Origin: JBOCEF01 sp050586345
GTDB lineage: Bacteria; Pseudomonadota; Alphaproteobacteria; Rhodobacterales; Rhodobacteraceae
Reading direction: 5' to 3'
DNA length: 64,000 nt
Assembly (NCBI RefSeq): GCF_050586345.1
Contig: NZ_JBOCEF010000011.1
Span: 1 to 64,000 of the forward strand
Made by a program: the position numbers and the translations under genes. Of the stretch, positions 33,890-41,750 are shown in pieces. The notes beneath the pieces are model-generated. The model was given only the letters and a program-made list of their open reading frames with translations, made no database searches and was not told the origin of the DNA. Within the stretch, counting starts at the first letter, position 1. Each line of letters begins with the position of its first letter.

Positions 33890-35559
33890 CGAAATCCGAC
33901 GACCTGGTGTTCGTCGCCCTTGGCGGGGCGGGCGAAATCGGGATGAACATGTACCTGTACGGCCATGGCCACGGCGCGAAGCGGCGCTGGATCATGGTCG
34001 ATTGCGGGGTCGGCTTCGGCGACATGGAAACCAGCCCGGGCATCGAGCTGGTCATGGCCGATCCGTCCTTCATCGAGGCGCAGGCCGACAAGCTGGACGG
34101 CATCTTCGCCACCCATGCGCATGAAGACCATATCGGCGCCATGGGCCGCCTCTGGCCCCGGCTGAAATCCAAGATCTACGCCCAGCCCTTCACCGCCGCC
34201 AACATCATGCGCAAGATGGAGGAGGCCGGCGCCTCCCCCAAGCAGGTGCGCCTGGTGGAGAAGGACGAGGTGGTCGAGGTCGGCCCCTTCAAGGTCCGCT
34301 TCCAGCCGATCACCCACTCGATCCCCGAGGCCGCGGCCCTGGTCATCGACACCCCCTCGGGGCGCATCGTGCATTCGGGCGACTTCAAGATCGACCACGC
34401 GCCCCAGATGGGCGACCCGTTCGACGAGGAAGCCTTCCGCAAGATCGGCGACGAGGGCGTGCATGCGCTGGTGTGCGATTCCACCAACGTGATGATCCCC
34501 GGCCGCGGCCACTCGGAAGAAGAGGTCCTCGCGCCCCTGACCGAGCTGATCCGGAACGCCAAGGGCGCGGTGGCGGCGACCACCTTCGCCTCCAACGTCG
34601 CGCGCGTGCGCTCGCTCGCGCTCGCCGCCCGGCAGACGGGGCGCGAGATCGTCCTGGTGGGCCGCGCGATGAAGCGGATGGTGGAAATCTCCGAGCAGTG
34701 CGGGCTTCTGACCGACATGCCCTCCACCGTCTCCGAGGATGACGCCGACAGCCTGCCGCGGGAGAACGTGTTCTACATCGTCACCGGATCGCAGGGCGAG
34801 GGGCGCGCGGCGCTGGCGCGGATCGCGTCCGGCTCCCACCCCACGGTCGAGCTGACCGATGGCGACACCGTCATCTTCTCCTCCAAGACCATCCCGGGCA
34901 ACGAGGAGGCGGTGTACAAGCTGCACAACCAGCTCTCCGAGCGCGGGGTGCAGGTGTTCGACGAAAGCAATGGCGGGATGATCCACGTCTCGGGCCATGC
35001 GCGGCAGGGCGATGTGGAGAAGCTCTACGAGCTGCTGCGCCCCAAGGTCGCCATCCCGATGCATGGCGAGCATCGCCACCTGACCCACCACGCGGCGCTG
35101 GCCGAAAGCCTCGGCGTGCCCTCGGTGGTCGCGGCCAACGGCGCCGTCGCCGGCATCGCGGGCCCGCGCCCCGAGATCGTCGACCATGCCGAGGTGGGGC
35201 GCATCTATCTCGACGGCGACACCCTCGTGGGCGCCCTCGACGGCGTGGTGCGCGAGCGCCTGAAACTGGCCCGCAACGGCCTCGTCATCGCGTCGCTGGT
35301 GGTGGATGAGGACGGCGAGCTGGTGGCCGACCCCGAGGTGAAGATCCTCGGCGGCCCGCAGGAAGGCCATGGCTGGCCGCAGCCGCTCGAGGACCTGATC
35401 TGGGACGCGATCGACGCGGATATCGAGAAGGCGAGCCGCAAGCAGCGCACCGATGACGGGCTGGAGGGCGTGGCGAGCCGCGCCATCCGCCGCGTCTGCC
35501 GCCGCTGGTGGGGCAAGAAGCCCCAGGTGGCCGTGCTGGTGACGCGACTCGAGGACTGA
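33886..35559 (+). CDS. rnj: Ribonuclease J
   Basis: A 557-aa metallo-beta-lactamase/beta-CASP ribonuclease with 5' exo- and endonuclease activity, used in alphaproteobacteria for rRNA and mRNA maturation. The zinc site is THAHEDHIGA, with HSGDFKIDHAP and the C-terminal block HVSGHARQGDVEKLY and MHGEHRHLTHHA. A C-terminal domain follows. Some alphaproteobacterial annotations call this family simply MBL-fold hydrolase. It is the last gene of the long operon, ended by a strong terminator. Confidence 0.95.
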   Translation: MTKSDDLVFVALGGAGEIGMNMYLYGHGHGAKRRWIMVDCGVGFGDMETSPGIELVMADPSFIEAQADKLDGIFATHAHEDHIGAMGRLWPRLKSKIYAQPFTAANIMRKMEEAGASPKQVRLVEKDEVVEVGPFKVRFQPITHSIPEAAALVIDTPSGRIVHSGDFKIDHAPQMGDPFDEEAFRKIGDEGVHALVCDSTNVMIPGRGHSEEEVLAPLTELIRNAKGAVAATTFASNVARVRSLALAARQTGREIVLVGRAMKRMVEISEQCGLLTDMPSTVSEDDADSLPRENVFYIVTGSQGEGRAALARIASGSHPTVELTDGDTVIFSSKTIPGNEEAVYKLHNQLSERGVQVFDESNGGMIHVSGHARQGDVEKLYELLRPKVAIPMHGEHRHLTHHAALAESLGVPSVVAANGAVAGIAGPRPEIVDHAEVGRIYLDGDTLVGALDGVVRERLKLARNGLVIASLVVDEDGELVADPEVKILGGPQEGHGWPQPLEDLIWDAIDADIEKASRKQRTDDGLEGVASRAIRRVCRRWWGKKPQVAVLVTRLED

Positions 35560-35578
35560 GGCGCGCCCCCGCGGAACG

Positions 35579-35615
35579 AAAAGGCCCGGCGCGAGGGATC
35601 GCGCCGGGCCTTTTT
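35579..35615 (+). terminator. Strong intrinsic terminator of the nuo-birA-coaX-rnj transcript
   Basis: AAGGCCCGGCGCGA pairs perfectly with TCGCGCCGGGCCTT around GGGA, followed by TTT. An A run precedes the stem, so it can also serve the convergent guanine deaminase gene ending at 35633. Confidence 0.92.
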
Positions 35616-35632
35616 GCGTCTTCGCCGGGGGC

Positions 35633-36919
35633 CTAACGCAGCCGCCGCCCCCCGGACCATACCGCCGACACGCAGCGCTCATCGCCCAGGATCATCGCCC
35701 CGAACAGCCCGTGCCACGGGTTCTCCGACCGCTCCGCCCGGGCCTTCAGCGCCGGCGTGGCCCGCAGGTCGAGCGCGATCACATCCGCTTCCATCCCCGG
35801 CGCCAGCCGCCCGATCCTGTCCCCCAGCCCCAGCGCCCCGGCCGAGCCCGCCGTCGCCAGCCACATCAGCTGCGCCGGGTGCATCGGCGCGCCGCGCAGC
35901 TGGGAAATCTCATAGGCCGCGCGCATGGTCACCAGCATCGAGAAGCTGCTCCCGCCCCCGGTATCCGTCGCCAGCCCCACCGGGATCCCCGCCGCCTTCA
36001 GCCCCGCCACGTCGCACAGCCCCGAGCCGATGAAGGTGTTCGAGGTCGGGCAATGCGCGACCGGGGTCTTCGTGGCGGCGAGATGCGCATGCTCGCGCGG
36101 GGTCAGGTGGATCGCGTGGCCCATGACCGCGCGCGGGCCGGTCAGCCCGTGCCGCTCATAGACCCCGAGGTAATCGGGATCGTCGGGGTACAATTCGCGC
36201 ACCCAGGCGATCTCGTCGGGCTGTTCGGACAGGTGCGTCTGCACGGGACAGTCCGGGAATTCCGCCGCCAGCGCCCCCGCGGCGGCGAGCTGCGCGTCGG
36301 AAGACGTCGGCGCGAAGCGCGGCGTGATCGCGACCTGGAGGCGGTCCACCCCGTGCCATGCCTCGATCAGCGCGCGGGTCTCGGCCGCGCCCCGCTCGGG
36401 CGTGTCGCACAGCCCCTCGGGCGCGTTGCGGTCCATCATCACCTTGCCCGCGACCATCCGCAGCCCGCGGGCCTGCGCGGCGGCGAAGAACGCCTCCGCG
36501 CTCTCGGGATGCACGGTGCAATAGGCGCAGGCGGTGGTGGTGCCGTTCAGCGCGAGCAGGTCGAGGAAGGTCTCCGCCTGCGCCCGCGCATAGACCGGGT
36601 CCTTGAACCGCAGCTCCTCGGGGAAGGTGTAGCCGTTGAGCCAGTCGATCAGCCGCTTGCCCCAGGCGCCGATGATCGCGGTCTGGGGATAGTGGACATG
36701 GCAGTCGACGAAGCCGGCCGACAGAAGCGCGTCCCCCATGTCTTCGACCGCCGCGTCCGGGTGGGCGGCGCGCAGGGCGTCGGCCTCGCCCACCGCGGCG
36801 ATGATCCCGTCCTCGACCAGCACGCCCCCGGCCTCGCGCCAGGTGGCGCAGGTTTCGGGGGCCGCGTGGAACGGGTCGGCATCCATGGTCAGGGTGCGGC
36901 CGAGGATCAGGGTCTTCAT
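35633..36919 (-). CDS. guaD: Guanine deaminase
   Basis: A 428-aa amidohydrolase converting guanine to xanthine plus ammonia. Zinc and substrate motifs are GFVDCHVHYPQTAIIGAWG, QTHLSEQPDEI, GHAIHLTPREH and LATDTGGGSSFSM, the last being typical of guanine deaminases. It overlaps the upstream NUDIX gene by four bases (ATGA), so the two are co-translated. The product feeds xanthine dehydrogenase encoded at 46268-50103. Confidence 0.94.
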   Translation of the reverse strand: MKTLILGRTLTMDADPFHAAPETCATWREAGGVLVEDGIIAAVGEADALRAAHPDAAVEDMGDALLSAGFVDCHVHYPQTAIIGAWGKRLIDWLNGYTFPEELRFKDPVYARAQAETFLDLLALNGTTTACAYCTVHPESAEAFFAAAQARGLRMVAGKVMMDRNAPEGLCDTPERGAAETRALIEAWHGVDRLQVAITPRFAPTSSDAQLAAAGALAAEFPDCPVQTHLSEQPDEIAWVRELYPDDPDYLGVYERHGLTGPRAVMGHAIHLTPREHAHLAATKTPVAHCPTSNTFIGSGLCDVAGLKAAGIPVGLATDTGGGSSFSMLVTMRAAYEISQLRGAPMHPAQLMWLATAGSAGALGLGDRIGRLAPGMEADVIALDLRATPALKARAERSENPWHGLFGAMILGDERCVSAVWSGGRRLR

Positions 36920-37371
36920 GTGCGGATCATCCTGCGAATGCCGTGGTACCGGGCGGGGGCTGGGTCGAAGGCCATCGGATCCAGGAAGGCGGGCGCGTGG
37001 GGCAGGGCGCAGAGCTCTTCGCGCGAAGCCCAGCGCAGCCGTGTGACGACGCCCGCCGGGTCGGCATGGCCCTCCGGCGTCTCTCCGGGCGTCAGCGTCG
37101 CGTGGAAGAAATGGTCGACCTGGTGAAAGCCGCTCTCGGGGTCGCGGAACTCCGACACCGCGGCGAGGGGGCCGGGGGTGATCGCCAGGCCGGTTTCCTC
37201 CGCAACCTCGCGCACCAGCGTCTCATGCAGGGAATCGCCCGCCTCCACCCCGCCGCCGGGCAGGCACCACAGGGGCGGGCGCCCGAGGCTCTCGGGGAAG
37301 GCGTTGACCAGCAGCACGCGGTTTTCGCGAAGAAGGATGGCGCGCGCGGCGAGGCGCGGGGGCTTGGACAT
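36916..37371 (-). CDS. NUDIX hydrolase
   Basis: A 151-aa pyrophosphohydrolase. The Nudix box is GGGVEAGDSLHETLVREVAE followed by ETGL, matching GX5EX7REUXEEXGU. The substrate cannot be read from sequence. Coupling to guanine deaminase hints at a nucleotide or purine-related substrate, which is inference only. Confidence 0.92.
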   Translation of the reverse strand: MSKPPRLAARAILLRENRVLLVNAFPESLGRPPLWCLPGGGVEAGDSLHETLVREVAEETGLAITPGPLAAVSEFRDPESGFHQVDHFFHATLTPGETPEGHADPAGVVTRLRWASREELCALPHAPAFLDPMAFDPAPARYHGIRRMIRT

Positions 37372-37504
37372 GGTGCGGCGCGGGAAGTCCCTGTGGCGGA
37401 TGGCTCTCCACCCTCGGGCCCCGCGCGGGTCGGGTCAAGCCGCGGCGTGGCGGCGGCGTCCGGGGCGGGGGGCGGCGGGCGCTTCCCGTCCCGGGCGGCG
37501 CCCG

Positions 37505-37585
37505 TCAGGCGACGGAGGAGGCGAGCGTCAGCGCCGTGTAGCCGAGGACGGCGAAGACGGCGGGCAGGACGAGGAAGGAGGTCAT
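37505..37585 (-). CDS. Tiny hydrophobic peptide 1 (26 aa)
   Basis: Encodes a 26-residue peptide starting MTSFLVLPAVFAVLGYTAL and ending ASSVA, a single transmembrane helix. On its own it would be negligible, but a second frame 300 bases away (37886-37963) encodes a peptide of 25 residues identical at 12 aligned positions (pattern MxxFLxxPAVFxxLGxxALxxA). The ribosome site is weak (AAAGG ~10 bases upstream). Function unknown; small membrane-complex subunits and type I toxin peptides look like this. Confidence 0.5.
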   Translation of the reverse strand: MTSFLVLPAVFAVLGYTALTLASSVA

Positions 37586-37703
37586 GGGTTTCGGGCCTTT
37601 GGTTGTGGCCGCCGAGGGAGGGAGAGGCGCGACCGTTTCGGTGTAAGAGACATGGGGGCTGCAAACCCCCTGCGCACCCCCTGTTCGTATCCAAAATGTG
37701 GTC

Positions 37704-37760
37704 AATATCGCGAATATCAGCGGATTTTAAGTCTGCGTCACGCTTTGGGTTTCCAATATC
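37704..37760. repeat. Three AATATC direct repeats in an AT-rich island
   Basis: AATATC occurs at 37704-37709, 37713-37718 and 37755-37760 within a short AT-rich stretch (about 37680-37765) of the 300-base gap between the two tiny peptide genes. Such clustering is unexpected in DNA this GC-rich. It may be a regulator-binding region for peptide 1. The rest of the gap (37766-37885) holds GC-rich palindromic sequence around two CGGCCG motifs and no gene. Confidence 0.35.
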
Positions 37761-37885
37761 ACGCTCGCGTTACGCGAATGCCGCGGCGTCTGACGATCCG
37801 GGCGTCCCGGGGCCCGGAACGCGACGCGGCCGCGGCGGAGGGGGCTCCGGCGCGGCCGCGGGTCATGTTGTGAAAGGGGAGGGGA

Positions 37886-37963
37886 TCAGAACGGCACGGC
37901 CGCCATCAGGGCAAGCCAGCCGAGCGCGCCGAAAACCGCCGGCGCGGCGAGAAAAGCCTTCAT
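37886..37963 (-). CDS. Tiny hydrophobic peptide 2 (25 aa)
   Basis: Encodes MKAFLAAPAVFGALGWLALM plus AAVPF, one transmembrane helix after a Lys. GAGGT lies seven to eight bases before the ATG, a good ribosome site. It is a paralogue of the peptide at 37505-37585 by length, position of Pro, PAVF and LG. No family recognised. Confidence 0.55.
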   Translation of the reverse strand: MKAFLAAPAVFGALGWLALMAAVPF

Positions 37964-38026
37964 TGTCAGACCTCTGTCGGACGCGGGGAGGGGGGAGGGG
38001 AGGGGTCCGCGCCCTTGGGTGCAGCG

Positions 38027-38055
38027 CATATAATGGCCTTCGTCAGAAGTTTGAA
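38027..38055 (-). promoter_or_regulatory. Candidate promoter for tiny peptide 2
   Basis: Minus strand: TTCAAA (38055-38050), 17-base spacer, TATATG (38032-38027). It would give a leader of about 55 bases before the ATG at 37963. A visual match only. Confidence 0.3.
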
Positions 38056-38129
38056 GACCAATGTTCACCAACGCCGGTCGCGACTGCGTGAACGGGGGGA
38101 CAGGAGCCCCCCGCGCCCCCCGGCGGGTG

Positions 38130-38900
38130 TCAGAAGGCCAGCGTCTCGCCATCCGCGGGGATCTGCAGCCGCTCGCCATACCCCGCCGCCTCCGCCGCCG
38201 CGCGCAGCCCGGCGCGGGACAGGGTGCAGTGGTTCAGCGCCTCCATGTGGCTCGCGACCAGCGCCGCGCCCGGCGCCGCGGCGGCGACGGCGGCGACATC
38301 CGCGGCGCCCATGATGATCGGCCCCACCGCCTCGATCACCGCCTCGCCGCAATTGAGGACCACGACCTGCGGCCGATGCGCCGCCAGCGCCCGGGCCACG
38401 TGGTCGTTCCACAGCGTGTCGCCGGCGATGTAGAGCGTCGGCTCCTCCGGGTGCGACAGCGCCACGCCGCAGACCTGCCCGAGCCGGTCGCCGAGCTTTT
38501 CCATCGCGAGGTCGGAGCCGTGCTGGCCGCCGGTCTTCGCCATCGCGATTCCGTTCGGTCCGGGCGCCGCGCCGATGATCCGCACGTCCGAAAACCCCTG
38601 CGCGCGCAGCTTCTCGGCATCGGCGTCGTCCTGGGCGTATAGGGGCGTTGCGCCGGGGATCGCCGCGGCCGCCGCCGCGTCCCAGTGGTCGAGATGGAGA
38701 TGCGTGACGATCACCGCGTCGACCTCCGCCAGCGCCGCCGCAGGCAGGGGCAGGGCGGTCAGCGGGTTGCGCAGGCGCCCGTCGGGCGTGCCGGGAAAGG
38801 GCGGGTAGGCGCCGCGCTCGGCCAGCATCGGGTCGACCAGGATGCGGGTCCCGGCATAGTCGAGCAGCAGCGTGGCGTTGCGGACCTGGGTGAGCTTCAT
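38130..38900 (-). CDS. MBL-fold metal-dependent hydrolase (UlaG-like)
   Basis: A 256-aa metallo-beta-lactamase-fold protein. The metal motif is IVTHLHLDHWD (HxHxDH), then SHPEEPTLYIAGDTLW with the bridging Asp and VASHMEALNHC with the last His. The N-terminal MKLTQVRNATLLLDYAGTRI is typical of the UlaG/YtnP-like branch. The substrate is unknown. The ATG at 38900 fits this N-terminus. Confidence 0.88.
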   Translation of the reverse strand: MKLTQVRNATLLLDYAGTRILVDPMLAERGAYPPFPGTPDGRLRNPLTALPLPAAALAEVDAVIVTHLHLDHWDAAAAAAIPGATPLYAQDDADAEKLRAQGFSDVRIIGAAPGPNGIAMAKTGGQHGSDLAMEKLGDRLGQVCGVALSHPEEPTLYIAGDTLWNDHVARALAAHRPQVVVLNCGEAVIEAVGPIIMGAADVAAVAAAAPGAALVASHMEALNHCTLSRAGLRAAAEAAGYGERLQIPADGETLAF

Positions 38901-38967
38901 GGCGCGGCGTCCTTCACGTGGATCGGGGCCCGAGCTTATGGCCCGCGCCCGGCGCCGCAAAGCGAAA

Positions 38968-38992
38968 GGGGCGGGCCATGGCGGCCCGCCCC
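38968..38992 (-). terminator. Terminator of the BMP-type binding protein gene
   Basis: GGGGCGGGCC pairs with GGCCCGCCCC around a 5-base loop; on the minus strand TTTCGC follows. It starts 25 bases after the stop at 39018. Confidence 0.75.
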
Positions 38993-39017
38993 CCGTGTCG
39001 TCAGTCTGCGCGGCGGA

Positions 39018-40097
39018 TCACTTGGGCAGCTCGCCCTCGATGCCTTCCACGTAGAAGTTCATGCCCAGCAGGGTGCCGTCATCGGCGGTCTCGCCCTCGG
39101 CGAGCCAGACCGAGCCGTCCTGCTTGTTGATCGGGCCGGTGAAGGGATGCAGCGCGCCTTCCTCGATCGCCTTGGCGGCCGCGGCGGCCTGCGCGCGGAT
39201 CTCCTCGGGGATGGTGTCGGCGAAGGCGCCGATCTCGACCATGCCGGTGTCGATGCCGCCCCAGGTGTCGGTGGACTCCCAGGTCCCGTCGAGCGCCGCT
39301 TTCACGCGCTCGATGTAATAGGGCGCCCAGTTGTCGATGATCGACGACAGGCGCGCGGTCGGGCCGAACTGCGCCATGTCCGAGGCCTGGCCGAAGGCGT
39401 AGATGCCCTTCTCCTCGGCGATGGTCATCGCGGCGGGAGAATCGGTGTGCTGCATGATCACGTCGGCGCCCTGGTCGATCAGCGCGTTGGCGGCGTCGGC
39501 CTCCTTGCCCGGGTCGAACCAGGTGTTGACCCAGATGATCTTGAACTGGACGTCCGGGTTGACCGACTTGGCGGCGAGATAGGCGGCGTTGATGCCGCGC
39601 ACGACCTCGGGGATCGGGAAGGAGGCGATGTAGCCGATGGTGTTCGACTTGGTCATCTGGCCGGCGATCAGGCCGATGACGTGGCGCCCTTCGTAGAAGC
39701 GGGAGGAGTAGGTCGAGACGTTGGCGGCGCGCTTGTAGCCGGTGGCGTGCTCGAACTTCACGTTCGGGAACTGCTTGGCGACCTTCAGGGTCGGGTTCAT
39801 GAAGCCGAACGAGGTGGTGAAGATCAGGTCGTGGCCGGACTGGGCCATCTGGCGCAGGGCGCGCTCGGCGTCCGGGCCCTCGGGGATGTTCTCGAGATAG
39901 GAGGTCTGGACCTTGTCGCCGAACTCGGCCTCGACGGCCTGGCGGGCCTGGTCATGCTCATAGGACCAGCCGAAATCGCCGACCGGGCCGACATAGATGA
40001 AGCCGACCTTGAGCGGGTCTTGCGCGCTGGCGGCGGGGGCGAGAAGGGCCGCGGCGGCGGCGGAGAGAAGGGCGAGCGCGGTGCGGCGCATCATCAT
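39018..40097 (-). CDS. BMP-family ABC transporter substrate-binding protein (nucleoside/purine)
   Basis: A 359-aa periplasmic binding protein of the BMP/PnrA family. A signal peptide starts MMMRRTALALLSAAAAALLA and ends ASA; the mature protein opens DPLKVGFIYVGPVGDFGWSY, a hallmark of the family, with KFEHATGYK and IGYIASFPIPEV further on. Family members bind nucleosides or purines. The first ATG of three is chosen because AGGAGG stands seven bases upstream. The cognate permeases and ATPase are encoded at 41751-45285 on the same strand. Confidence 0.92.
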   Translation of the reverse strand: MMMRRTALALLSAAAAALLAPAASAQDPLKVGFIYVGPVGDFGWSYEHDQARQAVEAEFGDKVQTSYLENIPEGPDAERALRQMAQSGHDLIFTTSFGFMNPTLKVAKQFPNVKFEHATGYKRAANVSTYSSRFYEGRHVIGLIAGQMTKSNTIGYIASFPIPEVVRGINAAYLAAKSVNPDVQFKIIWVNTWFDPGKEADAANALIDQGADVIMQHTDSPAAMTIAEEKGIYAFGQASDMAQFGPTARLSSIIDNWAPYYIERVKAALDGTWESTDTWGGIDTGMVEIGAFADTIPEEIRAQAAAAAKAIEEGALHPFTGPINKQDGSVWLAEGETADDGTLLGMNFYVEGIEGELPK

Positions 40098-40478
40098 GGC
40101 AGGGCCTCCTGTCGGGTGGCGACCGGATGTTGTTCCGGTTCGATTGAAGCGAAGCGTAGCGAGGGGGCGGGGGCGCGTCACCTGCGAAAGCGTGAACGCC
40201 CCGCGGGTGCGGCGCCGCGGCGCGGTGCGCGTGAAAGGCGACGTTGCGTCAGGGGGCGACGGAGGGCGTGCGGCCGGGCTCGGGGGCGCAGGGCCCCGCT
40301 CGCCCGCCCGGCCGCGCCGCCTCCGGGGCCGGGCGCGCGGGCGGCGCGCGCGGGGCCGGGCGCGGCGGCGCCCCGGCGCGGGGGGTGCGCACAACCGCCC
40401 CGGCGCGGGCGGCGCGCGAAAAAGCCCCGGCGCGGGGCGCCGGGGCTGTGGGTCGGTCCCGCTTCGGGCGGCGGCCGC
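40098..40478. other. Intergenic region with low-complexity GC-rich sequence
   Basis: About 380 bases between the GAF protein gene and the binding protein gene. Positions 40240-40420 are a dense tract of GGCGCG/GCCGGG-type sequence with no credible gene. It includes the terminator at 40417-40446; the promoter for the binding protein is presumably in the more balanced segment 40120-40240. Confidence 0.5.
40417..40446 (-). terminator. Intrinsic terminator of the GAF/GGDEF-like gene
   Basis: AGCCCCGGCGC pairs perfectly with GCGCCGGGGCT around a 3-base loop; on the minus strand TTTTTC follows. It lies 33 bases after the stop at 40479, separating this gene from the binding-protein gene. Confidence 0.88.
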
Positions 40479-41672
40479 TCAGGCCGCGCGCACGCCCACC
40501 AGGCGCTGGTCGCGCCGGGCGGCCTCGATCCCCGCATAGGCGTTCTCGAGCGTGCGGAGCATGGCGTCGCGCCCGCCCTCGGCATCGGCGATCACCTCGG
40601 CCACGCCGCCGGCGGCGCAGACATGCAGGCCCGGGGCGCGCGGCAGCGGCGTCGCGGCGAGGCGCGCGACCACGCGGCGGGCGCAGAGGCGCGCGTTCTC
40701 GAGCGAGGTCTCCGGCATCAGCATGGCGATGCAGGTCGGCCCCTCGGTCTGCGCCGCGGCGGGCATGTCGAGCGCGCTGTCGATGGACCCGTTCCGGGTC
40801 GGCGTCGGCGCGGCGGAGATCACGTCTGTCTGGCGCAGGCCGGTGATCGCCGCGTCGGTGATCGCGCGCAGGACCGGGCCGGGCAGGCGGTCGGAATCGG
40901 CCATGCGGATGTCTTCGAGCGTCGCGGCGCGGCAGGCCTCGGTCACCTCCTGCCCGTCGAAGGGACGCGGGGCGCCGGGGGCGCGGTAAAGGGCGAAGAC
41001 CGCGACGCAGGCGGTGCGGCCATGCAGCGCCGCGCGGCGGGATTCGCGGCGGACCGCGGCGGCCAGGCCCTGCATGGTCAGGGCGCCCGTCTCGGGGTCG
41101 ATGCGGGCGGCGTACCGCTCCAGCACCTCCTCGGCGGTGCGCTCGCCGATGCGGATCAGCTCCTGCCGCTGGCGGTCGGTCGGCTCGGTCTCGTTCTGGG
41201 CGGCGGCGACGATCACGCCGAAGGTCGGCCCGCCGGGCAGGCGGATCGGCGCGGCCAGCACGGTGCGGGCCATCACCCCGCGGGCGCAGAGCGCGCTTTC
41301 GCACAGCAGCGGGTCCTCGGAGGCGTTGCGCACCGAGGCGATGCGGGTCTGGCCGCCCACCAGCTGGATGATCGGGTCGTCGACGGGCAGCGCGATGCGC
41401 ACCCGGTCGCCCGCCGGAAGGATCACCCCGGCCTGGCTGCCCGCGAGGGCGGCGGCGGCGATGGGGGCGCCCAGCTTGCGGCGCGCAAGCGAGGCGGCGG
41501 CGATCAGGATCGCCTCTTCCTCGGGGTCCGGCGCCGGCCAGCTCTCGAGCAGCGCCGACGGGTTCGACCCCTCGCGCCACAGCGCGTCCGCGGCCGCCAT
41601 GCGGGCCGCGGTTTCCATCTTCGTCATGGCCGGATCCCGGCCGCCATCTTCGGTCAACGCGAATTGCAGCAT
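40479..41672 (-). CDS. GAF-domain protein with degenerate GGDEF-like C-terminal half
   Basis: A 397-aa cytoplasmic protein. Residues ~60-185 form a GAF-like domain (DRVRIALPVDDPIIQLVGGQ, then TVLAAPIRLPGGPTFGVIVA). After ERYAARIDPETGALTMQGLA, which looks like the DPLTGLxNR entry of diguanylate cyclases, a GGDEF-like fold continues with RTACVAVFALYR. Where the GGDEF motif should be, the sequence reads TEGPTCIAMLMPETSLENA, so the catalytic residues are lost. It is probably a ligand-sensing or regulatory protein without cyclase activity. The GTGATGAC leader with AGGGG supports the start at 41672. It lies between the purine transporter permeases and their binding protein. Confidence 0.65.
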   Translation of the reverse strand: MLQFALTEDGGRDPAMTKMETAARMAAADALWREGSNPSALLESWPAPDPEEEAILIAAASLARRKLGAPIAAAALAGSQAGVILPAGDRVRIALPVDDPIIQLVGGQTRIASVRNASEDPLLCESALCARGVMARTVLAAPIRLPGGPTFGVIVAAAQNETEPTDRQRQELIRIGERTAEEVLERYAARIDPETGALTMQGLAAAVRRESRRAALHGRTACVAVFALYRAPGAPRPFDGQEVTEACRAATLEDIRMADSDRLPGPVLRAITDAAITGLRQTDVISAAPTPTRNGSIDSALDMPAAAQTEGPTCIAMLMPETSLENARLCARRVVARLAATPLPRAPGLHVCAAGGVAEVIADAEGGRDAMLRTLENAYAGIEAARRDQRLVGVRAA

Positions 41673-41750
41673 GTCATCACCCCTTGTACGCGCAAGCCAC
41701 TCACCACGACCTGCACGCTACGGGCGATTCCTTAAGAACGCGCTTCCAGC

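Noticed and set aside
40240..40420. GC-rich low-complexity tract as a mobile element or repeat
   Set aside because: No terminal repeats, no transposase and no unit longer than a few bases; it is composition bias before a terminator.
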